A stretch of 64,000 nucleotides of DNA from Rhodomicrobium sp. R_RK_3 (GTDB taxonomy: Bacteria; Pseudomonadota; Alphaproteobacteria; Rhizobiales; Rhodomicrobiaceae): NCBI RefSeq assembly GCF_002198715.1, contig NZ_MWLK01000036.1, positions 62,001-126,000 of the forward strand. Reading direction: 5' to 3'. Within the stretch, counting starts at the first letter, position 1. Every line of letters starts with the position of its first letter. Below, in pieces: positions 31,301 to 38,521 of the stretch. A model generated the notes under the pieces. That model saw only the letters and a list, made by a program, of their open reading frames with translations, made no database searches and had not been told where the DNA came from. The position numbers and the translations under genes are program-made.

Positions 31301-31925
31301 TCCGCCGGAACATCTCCGGTCCGTCTTCGAGGAATTCAAGCGGCTGGACGATACCCCGGCCGGCGATCGAGGCCTCGGCCTCGGTCTCGCCATCGTCGAC
31401 CGCACCTGCAAATTGCTCGGCCATCGCATCGAAGTGCGCTCCGAACAGGGCTCCGGCTCGGTGTTCTCGGTGCTCGTCCCGCGCCTCCGCCGGCCCGAGG
31501 CGGAGCCCCCCGCGCCCGCCCGTCCGACGCATGACGCGCTCGCCTCGCGTCCGCTGACGGTGCTGTGCATCGACGACGAAGAGGCCGTCCGGCGCGGCAC
31601 CAAGGCGCTGCTGCAGGAATGGGGCCATCGCTGCATCGCCGCCGCCGATGCCGAAACCGCCCTCGCTGCCCTCGCCGGCCGCATTCCCGACGCCGCGCTG
31701 CTCGACTATCATGTCGGCGCGGGCCGCACCGGCCTGCAGGTGGCGGCCGAGCTGCAAGCCCGCTGGGGGCGCGGTATCCCCATGGCGCTGGTGACCGCGA
31801 ACGGCTCCGAGGCCGTGATAGAGCAGGCGCGGGCGCAAAGCTGCGAGGTGCTGCTCAAACCATTGAAACCGGGCGCGCTGCGGCGCTGGCTGATCAGCAC
31901 GGCCAGCCGCTCGCTCGTGCCATGA
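28389..31925 (+). CDS. CrbS/MxtR-like hybrid histidine kinase with sodium-solute-symporter sensor domain
   Basis: A 1178-residue fusion. The first ~520 residues are a sodium/solute symporter (SLC5-like) domain with about 13 helices (for instance SWSFYGSVGRAAASGFDFLP and AISHVQASEHHRG-like loops). A PAS domain (MLEGIPQGLCAYD, about residues 655-770) follows, then HisKA (FLAAASHDLLQPLHAARLF, His813), HATPase (NILSNAIRYT, DSGVGI, GLGLGLAIV) and a C-terminal receiver with phospho-acceptor Asp1106 in ALLDYHVGAG. The architecture is that of CrbS/MxtR, which with the LuxR-type CrbR/ErdR governs the acetate switch by activating acetyl-CoA synthetase in other bacteria. The regulator gene follows 16 bp later. 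No acs or actP gene is in the window. The start is ATG 28389. Confidence 0.9.
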   Translation: MPAWIVILVSTAYVGILFMVAWWGDRRAARGDLFRRGGLAAICAYALTLAIYNTSWSFYGSVGRAAASGFDFLPIYIAPTFILLFCQPLLLRIYSITKAYHVNSIADFMASRYGKSQTIAAIVTIGALISVLPYIALQLKAVGASFDVATGTPGGQSAPSSGLHDTPFAVAIAMAAFAIIFGVRHVQASEHHRGLMLAIAFESLIKMAAFLTVAAFIVFGMFDGFDDLFSRAASDQRLSRLLEVDLGNPTWFSGTLISFFAFICLPQAFHVAMVENESPGHMRSSRWLYPVYLAAFSLFMVPIAVAGIVTFGGEVSPDTFMINLPIHAQSRAMTLLSFIGGFSAATGMVIVSVVALSTMLCNDVVVPAIMRAGYRGFVLGGDVGSRLLMIRRIAVVAVLLLAYAAHRLIDQNYPLTLIGLVSFVAIAQIGPAFIGGLYWRRANRYGAAAGICIGLAVWAYTLLFPSLAQGLHFVADLPFGPGWFRQNAPFATGQLDIISFSSLWSLAANCATFCAVSLLTFQKPIDRIQAEAFVGFETEGRPAQGRLRALVRLEDLKALAISFLGAATAAAVFDDYVRRRRTGAGAAVMDMGYADLDAIRFTEQLLSQAIGAASARVVMAAALENSTLSRFAAKEMLDEASEALRINHTLTRGMLEGIPQGLCAYDDKFRLTAWNNRFLTLLDLPPGFVQTGLPIQRVIEFNLTRGEHGGEALAAFIDKVEAGAPGLRWPFVYQRTRLDGRVIEIIFDRMAEGGYIATFTDVTERMQAAAALRDAKDRLELRVAERTQALEAAKADAELANAGKTRFLAAASHDLLQPLHAARLFVAALVSNLAKDAHGPDEIAEVKGRQVEHALSADAALRSTEQLIESLLDISSLDTGIVQPKIEPVSLKILLGQLKREYSVLAEERGLDFRVVANAGMIETDPGLLRRVLQNILSNAIRYTPKGKIVLGCRHRGDITRIEIWDSGVGIPPEHLRSVFEEFKRLDDTPAGDRGLGLGLAIVDRTCKLLGHRIEVRSEQGSGSVFSVLVPRLRRPEAEPPAPARPTHDALASRPLTVLCIDDEEAVRRGTKALLQEWGHRCIAAADAETALAALAGRIPDAALLDYHVGAGRTGLQVAAELQARWGRGIPMALVTANGSEAVIEQARAQSCEVLLKPLKPGALRRWLISTASRSLVP

Positions 31926-31941
31926 ACCGCCGGGACCGCCC

Positions 31942-32622
31942 ATGACCACCGTGCCGCCCGAAGCCGGGCTCTGCCACCCGACCCGTATCATCATCGGCGA
32001 CGATCACCCCTTGGTGCTCGGCGCCCTCTGCGGGGCGATGCAGGAAGTCTGGCCGGAGCTCGAAGTCGTCCAATGCCTGACGCTCGCCGAGGTCACGGCG
32101 GCGGCCGACCGCGCCAAGCACCATGTCGATCTGATCCTGCTCGACGTCCGGATGCCCGGCGCGAACGGCCTGGACGGGCTGACCGCGCTGCTGGCGCGCT
32201 ATCCGGCGACGCCGCTGCTGGCGATCTCCGGCTATGGCGACCCGGACATCATCCGCCGCATTCTCGGCGCGGGGGCATCGGGCTTCATCTCGAAGAACAT
32301 GGAACTCGAGGAGATGCTGCTCGCCATCACCAAGGTGCTGCAGGGCGAGATCTGGGCGCCGGAGATCCAGCGCGAAACCGGACCCGCCCATGAATCATCC
32401 GAGGCCGAGCGGGCGCGCCGCATCGCGAGCCTCTCGGCCCAGCAATTGCGCATCCTGCGCCGGATCATGGAGGGGCGGCTGAACAAGGAAATCGCCGCCG
32501 AGCTCAACATCGCCGAGCAGACGGTGAAGATCCACGTCTCCAACATTTTCCGCAAGCTGGGCGTCCGCACCCGCACCCAGGCCGCCGTCGCCGCGCAGGA
32601 TGTGATCGCGCCGGACGGCTGA
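31942..32622 (+). CDS. LuxR/NarL-family response regulator, CrbR/ErdR-like
   Basis: A 226-residue response regulator: receiver at about 14-130 (IIGDDHPLV, phospho-acceptor Asp68 in LILLDVRMPG, K of ISKN), short linker, then a C-terminal HTH_LuxR domain (LSAQQLRILRRIMEGRLNKEIAAELNIAEQTVKIHVSNIFRKLGV). It lies 16 bp after the symporter-fused hybrid kinase on the same strand, so it is the likely partner. By analogy with CrbR/ErdR it activates transcription of acetate-utilisation genes; this is an inference from architecture and order. A GGAGAGAGGGC hairpin follows. Confidence 0.9.
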   Translation: MTTVPPEAGLCHPTRIIIGDDHPLVLGALCGAMQEVWPELEVVQCLTLAEVTAAADRAKHHVDLILLDVRMPGANGLDGLTALLARYPATPLLAISGYGDPDIIRRILGAGASGFISKNMELEEMLLAITKVLQGEIWAPEIQRETGPAHESSEAERARRIASLSAQQLRILRRIMEGRLNKEIAAELNIAEQTVKIHVSNIFRKLGVRTRTQAAVAAQDVIAPDG

Positions 32623-32669
32623 CAGGCGGCGACCCGCTCCGGGCTCGCGCAGCGCTTTGGCGCAGCCCT

Positions 32670-32694
32670 GCCCTCTCCCACAAGGAGAGAGGGC
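32670..32694. terminator. GCCCTCTC/GAGAGGGC palindrome between convergent genes
   Basis: GCCCTCTC (32670-32677) pairs with GAGAGGGC (32687-32694), with a nine-base spacer. It is one of several near-identical GGAGAGGG-type palindromes in this window and lies between the response regulator (ends 32622) and the convergent livF (ends 32740). Confidence 0.5.
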
Positions 32695-32739
32695 TATGGC
32701 CGTCGCGGGCGAGGTGCTGCTCAGGGAATGATGGCGGGG

Positions 32740-33447
32740 CTAAATTCCCAGATAGGCGCGCCGGATATCCGGATTGTCGCGCAGATCCGCCGCGCTGCCG
32801 GAGAGGACCACGCGGCCCGTCTGCAGGACGTAGCCCCGATCCGCGATCTCCAGGCTTTCGGCGAGACGCTGCTCGACGATCAGGATCGTCACCCCCGTCG
32901 CGCGGATCGACAGCACCGCCTGGAAAATTTCATCCACCAGCTTCGGCATGATGCCTTGCGACGGCTCGTCCAGCATCAAAAGCTTGGGCCGGGTCATCAG
33001 CGCGCGGCTGATGGCGAGCATCTGCTGCTCGCCGCCGGACAGCGTCTCCGCCCGCTGCGACAGGCGCTCTTTCAGGCGGGGGAACAGGGCAAAGCAGCGC
33101 TCCAGCGGCGCATCGCGATCCGGCAGCTTCCTGTGCATGTAGCTGCCGAGGCGCAGATTGTCATACACGGACAGGCGCGGGAACAGCCGCCGGTTCTCGG
33201 GCACATAAGCCAGCCCCCGCGCGGTGATCAGATGCGCGGGCAGCGTCTCGATGCGGTCCCCGGCGAAGGTGACGGCGCCGTCGCGCGGCCGCTCCATGCC
33301 GGAGATCGACTTCAGCAAAGTGGACTTGCCTGCCCCATTCGCCCCAGCGACGGCGACGATCTCGCCCTCCGCCACGGCCAGCGAAATATCCGAAATCGCG
33401 ATCAGGCCGCGATAGGAGGTGGTCAGCTTTTCGACGTCAAGCAGCAC
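32740..33447 (-). CDS. livF: Branched-chain amino acid-type ABC transporter ATPase, LivF
   Basis: A 235-residue ATPase with Walker A GANGAGKST, signature LSGGEQQMLAISRAL, Walker B LLMLDEPSQG and the characteristic LivF block SQGIMPKLVDEIF. It energises uptake with LivG. The start is GTG at 33447, preceded by GGGAGAG at proper spacing; it overlaps the end of livG by 11 bases. It is the last gene of the DUF1445-liv operon and convergent with the CrbR-like gene. Substrate is not decided by the ATPase. Confidence 0.93.
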   Translation of the reverse strand: MLLDVEKLTTSYRGLIAISDISLAVAEGEIVAVAGANGAGKSTLLKSISGMERPRDGAVTFAGDRIETLPAHLITARGLAYVPENRRLFPRLSVYDNLRLGSYMHRKLPDRDAPLERCFALFPRLKERLSQRAETLSGGEQQMLAISRALMTRPKLLMLDEPSQGIMPKLVDEIFQAVLSIRATGVTILIVEQRLAESLEIADRGYVLQTGRVVLSGSAADLRDNPDIRRAYLGI

Positions 33448-34171
33448 GGTGACGCTCTCCCAGATAGGCGGTGATGACGCGCGGATCGCGCACGACTTCG
33501 GCCGGTGTTCCCTCGGCCAGCACGCGGCCGAGATCGAGCACGACGGCCCGGTCGACCAGCGGCATGACGATTTCCATGACATGCTCCACCATGACGACGG
33601 TGACGCCCTGATCGCGCACGCGCTTGACCAGATCGACGCCGAGCCGGGCTTCGCTGGGCGTGAGGCCGGTCATCACCTCGTCGAGCAGCAAGAGGCGCGG
33701 CTGGGTGGCCAGCGCCCGCGCCACTTCCAGGCGGCGCTTCTCCGGCGGCGTCAATTCGCTGGCGGGCGAATTGGCGCGGTGGCTCAGCGCGGCGAAGTCG
33801 AGCACTTCGAGTGCCGCCCGCCGCGCCGCCGCCGCCCCCGGATGGCGGACGAAACCGCCGACGATGACATTCTCGATCACCGTCATCGTGTCGAAGCTCT
33901 TGGGCACCTGGAAGGTTCTCGCGATGCCGAGCTGACAGCGCCTCGGCGCCGAGAGATTGGTGATGTCCTTGCCCTCGAAGATGAATTTGCCTTCCGAGGG
34001 CGGGAACGCTCCGGCGATCAGGTTGAACAAGGTCGACTTGCCGGCACCGTTCGGGCCGATCAGGCCGAGGATTTCGCCCTGCCTCACCTCGACATTGACG
34101 CCGCTATTGGCGACGAGGCCGCCGAAGCGCCGCGTCACATTTTCGACTTTCAGGATGGGTTCGGCGCTCAT
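33437..34171 (-). CDS. livG: Branched-chain amino acid-type ABC transporter ATPase, LivG
   Basis: A 244-residue ATPase with Walker A GPNGAGKST, Walker B LLLLDEVMTGL and the switch His in VMVEHVMEI. Instead of LSGGQ the signature reads ELTPPEKRRLEVARAL, a variant I also know from a LivG subgroup (LTLADRKRLE type), so it is not a sign of decay. ATG 34171 overlaps the livM stop (ATGA), and the 3' end overlaps livF. Together these overlaps show a tightly coupled operon. Confidence 0.92.
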   Translation of the reverse strand: MSAEPILKVENVTRRFGGLVANSGVNVEVRQGEILGLIGPNGAGKSTLFNLIAGAFPPSEGKFIFEGKDITNLSAPRRCQLGIARTFQVPKSFDTMTVIENVIVGGFVRHPGAAAARRAALEVLDFAALSHRANSPASELTPPEKRRLEVARALATQPRLLLLDEVMTGLTPSEARLGVDLVKRVRDQGVTVVMVEHVMEIVMPLVDRAVVLDLGRVLAEGTPAEVVRDPRVITAYLGERHRAA

Positions 34172-35190
34172 GACGCGTTCTCCGATTTGGCGCTGCGCCG
34201 GAAGATGCTCAGGATGCCTTCGGGCTTGGCGAGAGCGACGACCATGATCAGCGTGCCGTAGATGATGAGGTCGAGGCCCGAGCCGCCACCGCCGGCATAG
34301 GAGCGCGTGATCTCGGTGATCGGGATCAGGATGGCGGCGCCGACGGCCGGTCCCCACAGCGTTCCGATGCCGCCGAGTACGGCCGGCAGCGCCATCAGCA
34401 GCGAGAAGCGGAAGGCCATGACGCTTTCCGGGTCGATATAGGCGACGAAGGCCGCGTAGAAGGCGCCGCCGATGGCGGTGAAGAAGGCGGAGATCGCGGC
34501 GGCGGCCATCTTGGATTCGAACACGGTGACGCCGAGGCTTGCAGCCGCTTCCGGATTGTCCTTCACCGCGCGCCACCAATAGCCCCAGCGCGATTCCTCG
34601 ATGAAATAGGTGACCAGCCAGGTGACGATGAACAGGCCGAGCGCGAAGTAAAAGTAAGGGATCTTGTCACGCGCGAATTGCAGCGTTGCCCAATTGTCCG
34701 GGCCGAACGGCCATTGGATGCCGAGCGCGCCGCCCAGATAATCCCAATTATGCACCAGCAGCAGGCCGATCTCGGCGATGACGATGGTGGCGATGGAGAA
34801 ATAATGCCCCTTCAGCCGGAAGCAGGGCCAGCCGAGCGCCAGTGCCAGCACCGCCGACATCGCGCCGCCGGCCAGCATCCCGAACCAGGGGGACACGCCG
34901 TATTTGACGAACAGCACCGTCGTCGCATAGGCGCCGACGCCGAAATAGAGGGCGTGTCCCAGCGAAATCTGGCCGCAATAGCCGCCCAAAATATTCCAGC
35001 TCTGTGACAGCGCCGCGAACATCAGCGTCAGGATCAGGACGTTCTGCATGTAGACGTCGGTGACGAACCGGGGGAGCGCCGCGACGGCTGCGAAGATCAG
35101 GCCGGCGATGATGAGTTGGTTGCGCCGCCGCGAGGCGAAGGCGTTCTCGTTGGCGAGAACCGAGTTAGGAAGAACCGCTGACGTCATCAA
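34168..35190 (-). CDS. livM: Branched-chain amino acid-type ABC transporter permease, LivM
   Basis: A 340-residue permease with about nine or ten helices. The LivM core GGYCGQISLGHALYFGVGAYA is intact, as are GHYFSIATIVIAEIGLLL and the later AVLGGIGTLWGPAVGAAILIP segment that contacts the ATPase. The N-terminus is short and basic. It overlaps livH (ATGA, 35187-35190) and livG (34168-34171). It forms the translocation pore with LivH. Confidence 0.93.
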   Translation of the reverse strand: MMTSAVLPNSVLANENAFASRRRNQLIIAGLIFAAVAALPRFVTDVYMQNVLILTLMFAALSQSWNILGGYCGQISLGHALYFGVGAYATTVLFVKYGVSPWFGMLAGGAMSAVLALALGWPCFRLKGHYFSIATIVIAEIGLLLVHNWDYLGGALGIQWPFGPDNWATLQFARDKIPYFYFALGLFIVTWLVTYFIEESRWGYWWRAVKDNPEAAASLGVTVFESKMAAAAISAFFTAIGGAFYAAFVAYIDPESVMAFRFSLLMALPAVLGGIGTLWGPAVGAAILIPITEITRSYAGGGGSGLDLIIYGTLIMVVALAKPEGILSIFRRSAKSENAS

Positions 35191-36065
35191 AGCCTCCCGA
35201 ATAGGCCGCTCGGCCGCACGAAAACCACACCGAGATAAAGCGCATACACCCCGACCGCCTTCAGCGAGGAGGGCAGGATCACCGCCGTCAGCGCCTCGAC
35301 CAGCCCGACGATCACCCCGGCGACCAGCGCGCCGAAAACGCTGCCGAAACCGCCGAGCGCAACCGTCACATAGGCGATCAGCGCGAAGGTCGCCCCGACC
35401 TGCGGGTGGATGTAGTAGAAGATCGCCAGAACCGCCCCGGCGATGCCGACAAGCGCCGCGCCGAGACCCCAGCCGAGCGCAAACACTCGGTTGCGGTCGA
35501 TGCCGACCAGCGCCACGGCGCCCTGGTCCTCTCGCGTCGCCTCAAGCGCCCGTCCGAAATCGGTGCGCGACATCAGCAGGTAGAGGCCGCCGAACACCAG
35601 GACCGAGATCACGCCGCCATAGATCTGCGGCCAGGGCAGATAGACGCCGAACACATTCAGCGTATGGCCGCCGAGCCAGGTGTTGGAGATGCTGCGGTAA
35701 TCGGGGGTGAAGAAATATTGCGACAGCCCCTGGATCAGGATCGCAAGGCCGAAAGTGGCGAAGATCTGCACCATGCCGATATTGGCCTTGGCCCGCATCG
35801 CATAGCGGACGATGCCCAGATAGACCAGCGCGCCCATCACGAAGAGCAGCGCGGTCACGGCGGGCGCGAGCAGGACCGGATCGATGCCGCTGACGAGCCA
35901 GAGTCCGAACGTGGCGTACATCGCCACCATCAGGAACTCGCCATGGGCGAAGTTGACGACGTCCATCAGCCCGAAGATGAGCGACAGACCGACTGCGATC
36001 AGCGCGTAGATGAGGCCCATGAGGAGCCCGCTCGCGATGACCTGGATTAGGGCCTCGGTCGACAT
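35187..36065 (-). CDS. livH: Branched-chain amino acid-type ABC transporter permease, LivH
   Basis: A 292-residue permease with about eight helices: GLLMGLIYALIAVGLSLIFG and DVVNFAHGEFLM are the family hallmark, and GFGSVFGALVAGVIVGLVEA is the C-terminal conserved segment. It follows the binding-protein gene after a 211-bp spacer that contains two perfect inverted repeats, so its level may be set below that of the binding protein by partial termination or mRNA processing. Confidence 0.93.
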   Translation of the reverse strand: MSTEALIQVIASGLLMGLIYALIAVGLSLIFGLMDVVNFAHGEFLMVAMYATFGLWLVSGIDPVLLAPAVTALLFVMGALVYLGIVRYAMRAKANIGMVQIFATFGLAILIQGLSQYFFTPDYRSISNTWLGGHTLNVFGVYLPWPQIYGGVISVLVFGGLYLLMSRTDFGRALEATREDQGAVALVGIDRNRVFALGWGLGAALVGIAGAVLAIFYYIHPQVGATFALIAYVTVALGGFGSVFGALVAGVIVGLVEALTAVILPSSLKAVGVYALYLGVVFVRPSGLFGRL

Positions 36066-36089
36066 TGTGGGATTGTCCGTGGTTCGGGC

Positions 36090-36120
36090 GTGATCCGCGA
36101 GGTCTCCCCCCGCGGATCAC
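36090..36120. promoter_or_regulatory. Perfect 10-base inverted repeat upstream of livH
   Basis: GTGATCCGCG (36090-36099) and CGCGGATCAC (36111-36120) form a perfect stem with an 11-base loop, 25 bp before the livH start. It can be an mRNA hairpin or an operator. Confidence 0.5.
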
Positions 36121-36191
36121 GCGCAGACAAAAGGTCGAGCATCTTCCGCGAGGCCGGTGCCGGCCCCGATATCGACGCTCATTGAAAAGAA

Positions 36192-36237
36192 CCTAAGCTG
36201 GCATCCGCGAGGAGTGTCCCGTTAGAGCCAGCTTAGG
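36192..36237. terminator. Perfect 11-base inverted repeat after the binding-protein gene
   Basis: CCTAAGCTGGC (36192-36202) and GCCAGCTTAGG (36227-36237) are exact inverted copies, 24 bases apart, 40 bp after the stop of the substrate-binding gene (36277, minus strand). Such stems between binding-protein and permease genes usually protect or partly terminate the transcript, giving excess binding protein. Confidence 0.5.
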
Positions 36238-36276
36238 CGCCCGCTAGGTGGGGCCGAGCGGACGGGCTGGGCCAGG

Positions 36277-37536
36277 CTAGGCATTCATGGGCCATTTGGC
36301 GTCGGCGACGGCCGCGATCTCCGGGTAGATCGTGGTGAATTTGTTCTCGCCGACATATTGCAGCAACACCGGATCGGCGTCCTCGTTCTGGCCGTCCGGG
36401 CCGAACTTCACCCGCTTCCAGGGCATGATGGTCTTCTCGCCCGGAATGTCGGCGGCGGCGAGGGCGGCGCGGATCTGTTCGCCGTCGACCGATTTGGCGC
36501 GGTCGATGGCGTCGGCGAGGATCAGCAGGGCGGTGAACTGGCGCGAGGTGTTATCGTTGAGGTCGCGCCCGGCGCGGGCCTTGAACAGTTCATTCACCTT
36601 GGTGATGAAGGGACGCTTCGCCGCCAGATCGAGCGAGAAGCTGCCGCGCGAGATCAGCCCGACGAGCTGGTCGCCGACCGTGTCGAACACGGTCTTCTCG
36701 GAGAAGCCCGCCGCCTGTGCGATGATGTTCTTCGGCTTGTAGCCGAGTTCGGCCATGGTCTTGACCAGCAGGATCGCGTCGGTGGTGTAGCTGGAGGGCA
36801 GCAGCACGTCGGCGTCGCCGCTCTTGAGCTGCTGCACTTCGGCCGTCAGCGAGGGCGAATTGGCGCGGTATTTGATGTCCGCCGCGATCTTGTAGCCGCG
36901 CTCGGCCGCCAGTTTCTGCTGCACGGTGGAGCTGTCCGTCCCGAAAATCGTGTCCTCGTGGAACAAGGCGACGCTATCTATCTTTTTGCCCTTCTTCTTC
37001 TGCGCGTCCATGAAGTCGAACATCGCCTTCGAGAACATCTCGTCATGCGCGGCGGCGCGGAAGAAGAATTTCAGGTTGCGGCGGTGCAGGCTCGGCGAGG
37101 AGCTGTCGGCGGCGATATAGGGGATGCCGTAGCGCTCGGTGGTGGCGCTGACGGTCGCCGAGACGGAGGAGTGGAACGCGCCGATGATGGCGCAGACCTT
37201 GTCCTGGGTGATGAGGCGTTCCGCTTCGGCGCGGCCCTTCTGCGGGTCGGCCTGATGGTCGGCGAAGACCAGCCGGATCTTGGCGCCGCCGAGGCCGGCA
37301 ATGCCCGCGCCCTTGGCGCCCTGCAGCTCGAGATCGTAGTCGGCATTGATGATATCGGCGGCGGTCTCCAGCGCGTGCTTGGCGTCGACGCCGATCTGCG
37401 CGTTCGAACCCGACATCGGATAGACGACGCCGATGACCACTTCGGTGGCTGCTTGCGCGAAGGCCATCCGGCCCATCGGCGCGAGCGCCGCGGCGGCGAC
37501 GCCGCTCATCAGTAGCTGTCTGCGGTTCATCTTCAT
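36277..37536 (-). CDS. ABC transporter substrate-binding protein, Leu/Ile/Val-amide family
   Basis: A 419-residue periplasmic binding protein. The N-terminus MKMNRRQLLMSGVAAAALAP is a twin-arginine-like or Sec signal with cleavage after the A-Q-A region at about residue 29. The mature protein begins VVIGVVYPMSGSNAQIGVDAK, the type I periplasmic-binding fold of the LivJ/UrtA/AmiC group, and has AVFHSSVSATVSATTERYGIPYI-type hinge segments and FHEDTIFGTDSS. It delivers substrate to LivHM. Start ATG 37536 has AGAGG nine bases upstream. It lies 50 bp after the DUF1445 gene and is probably co-transcribed. Confidence 0.92.
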   Translation of the reverse strand: MKMNRRQLLMSGVAAAALAPMGRMAFAQAATEVVIGVVYPMSGSNAQIGVDAKHALETAADIINADYDLELQGAKGAGIAGLGGAKIRLVFADHQADPQKGRAEAERLITQDKVCAIIGAFHSSVSATVSATTERYGIPYIAADSSSPSLHRRNLKFFFRAAAHDEMFSKAMFDFMDAQKKKGKKIDSVALFHEDTIFGTDSSTVQQKLAAERGYKIAADIKYRANSPSLTAEVQQLKSGDADVLLPSSYTTDAILLVKTMAELGYKPKNIIAQAAGFSEKTVFDTVGDQLVGLISRGSFSLDLAAKRPFITKVNELFKARAGRDLNDNTSRQFTALLILADAIDRAKSVDGEQIRAALAAADIPGEKTIMPWKRVKFGPDGQNEDADPVLLQYVGENKFTTIYPEIAAVADAKWPMNA

Positions 37537-37586
37537 CGTCGTATTCCTCTTGAGTGCGACTTTGGTTTTTCGAAGGGGACGCCGGA

Positions 37587-38405
37587 TCAGATCACGGCGT
37601 ATTCGGTGTTGCGGCGGTCGGTGACCAGCATGCAGCCGGGCGCATGGGTGATGGCGAAGTCCGGGCGGGTGGCGGCGATCACCGATTGCGGCGTCACCCC
37701 GCAGGCCCAGAATACCGGCAGCTCGTCCGCCATGATCTCGGTCGGATCGCCATAATCGGGCTTGGAAATATCCGCGATGCCGATGTCGGCGGGATGACCG
37801 ATATGCACCGGCGCGCCATGCACCGCCGGGAAGCGAGAGGTGATCTGGATGGCGCGGATGGCGTCGGCGGGGCGCAGCGGCCGCATGCTGACGACCATCG
37901 GGCCTTGGAACGGACCGGCGGGCTTGGTGGCGATCGAGGTGCGGAACATGGCGACATTGTCGCCGCGCGACACGTGCCGCATCGGCAGCCCGGCCGCGAT
38001 CAGCGATTCCTCGAAGGTGAAGGAGCAGCCGATGACGAAGGAGACGAGGTCGTCGCGCCAGACCGCATCGACCGCGCCGGGCTCGTCGACCAGCTCGCCA
38101 TTGCGCCACACGCGGTAAAGCGGGATGTCGGTGGCGATGTCGAGGTCGAGGCCGAGCTCGGGGATCGTGCGGCTGCCGGGCTCGGAGACGCCGAGCAGCG
38201 GGCAGGGTTTCGGATTGCGCTGGGCGAAGCGGAGGAAATCGCCCGCCAGCGCCTCGGGAAGCACCACCAGATTGCCCTGCACGAAGCCGAGCGCAAGGCC
38301 CGCCGTATTGCCGGTCAATGCCCCGCTGCGGGCCGCAAGCCGAACTGCGCGGCCATCATTAAGAATGCGATTTTCGGGGCTGGCTTTGCGCAGAGGAAGG
38401 GTCAC
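37587..38405 (-). CDS. DUF1445 putative hydro-lyase (D-glutamate cyclase-like family)
   Basis: A 272-residue DUF1445 protein, close to the usual family length of about 265. Family blocks are [19 protein letters not shown] near the N-terminus, [19 protein letters not shown] in the middle, and the C-terminal [13 protein letters not shown] followed by [13 protein letters not shown]. These annotate as putative hydro-lyase; the mammalian homologue DGLUCY is a D-glutamate cyclase. The GTG at 38405 has GGAG nine bases before it and is preferred to an in-frame ATG at 38453 that lacks any Shine-Dalgarno. It is the first gene of the liv operon and lies downstream of the LysR dyad. Confidence 0.85.
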   Translation of the reverse strand: MTLPLRKASPENRILNDGRAVRLAARSGALTGNTAGLALGFVQGNLVVLPEALAGDFLRFAQRNPKPCPLLGVSEPGSRTIPELGLDLDIATDIPLYRVWRNGELVDEPGAVDAVWRDDLVSFVIGCSFTFEESLIAAGLPMRHVSRGDNVAMFRTSIATKPAGPFQGPMVVSMRPLRPADAIRAIQITSRFPAVHGAPVHIGHPADIGIADISKPDYGDPTEIMADELPVFWACGVTPQSVIAATRPDFAITHAPGCMLVTDRRNTEYAVI

Positions 38406-38489
38406 TTTACGGCACTCCGGCGTTTCGAATTTCCTTATCGAAACATAAACCAAGCGCGCGCCGCAAATCGTTATTCCGGATCATTGCCC

Positions 38490-38504
38490 ATAAGCTAGGC
38501 TTAT
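38490..38504. promoter_or_regulatory. LysR-type operator (T-N11-A dyad)
   Basis: ATAAGC-TAG-GCTTAT is a perfect dyad with six-base arms; the T at 38491 and A at 38503 are exactly eleven bases apart, the recognition pattern of LysR-type regulators. It lies in the short spacer between the LysR gene (ends 38522) and the DUF1445 start (38405), so the site fits control of the DUF1445-liv operon. Confidence 0.55.
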
Positions 38505-38521
38505 CAATTCGTGCCCAATTT

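Noticed and set aside
28212-31994. Minus-strand open frame of 1260 codons opposite the symporter-kinase gene
   Set aside because: The plus strand encodes clear SSS, PAS, HisKA, HATPase and REC motifs; the antisense product has none.
33437-34171. LivG signature LTPPEKRR instead of LSGGQ as a sign of inactivation
   Set aside because: A known LivG subgroup has the same kind of signature (LTLADRKR type), and Walker A and B are intact.
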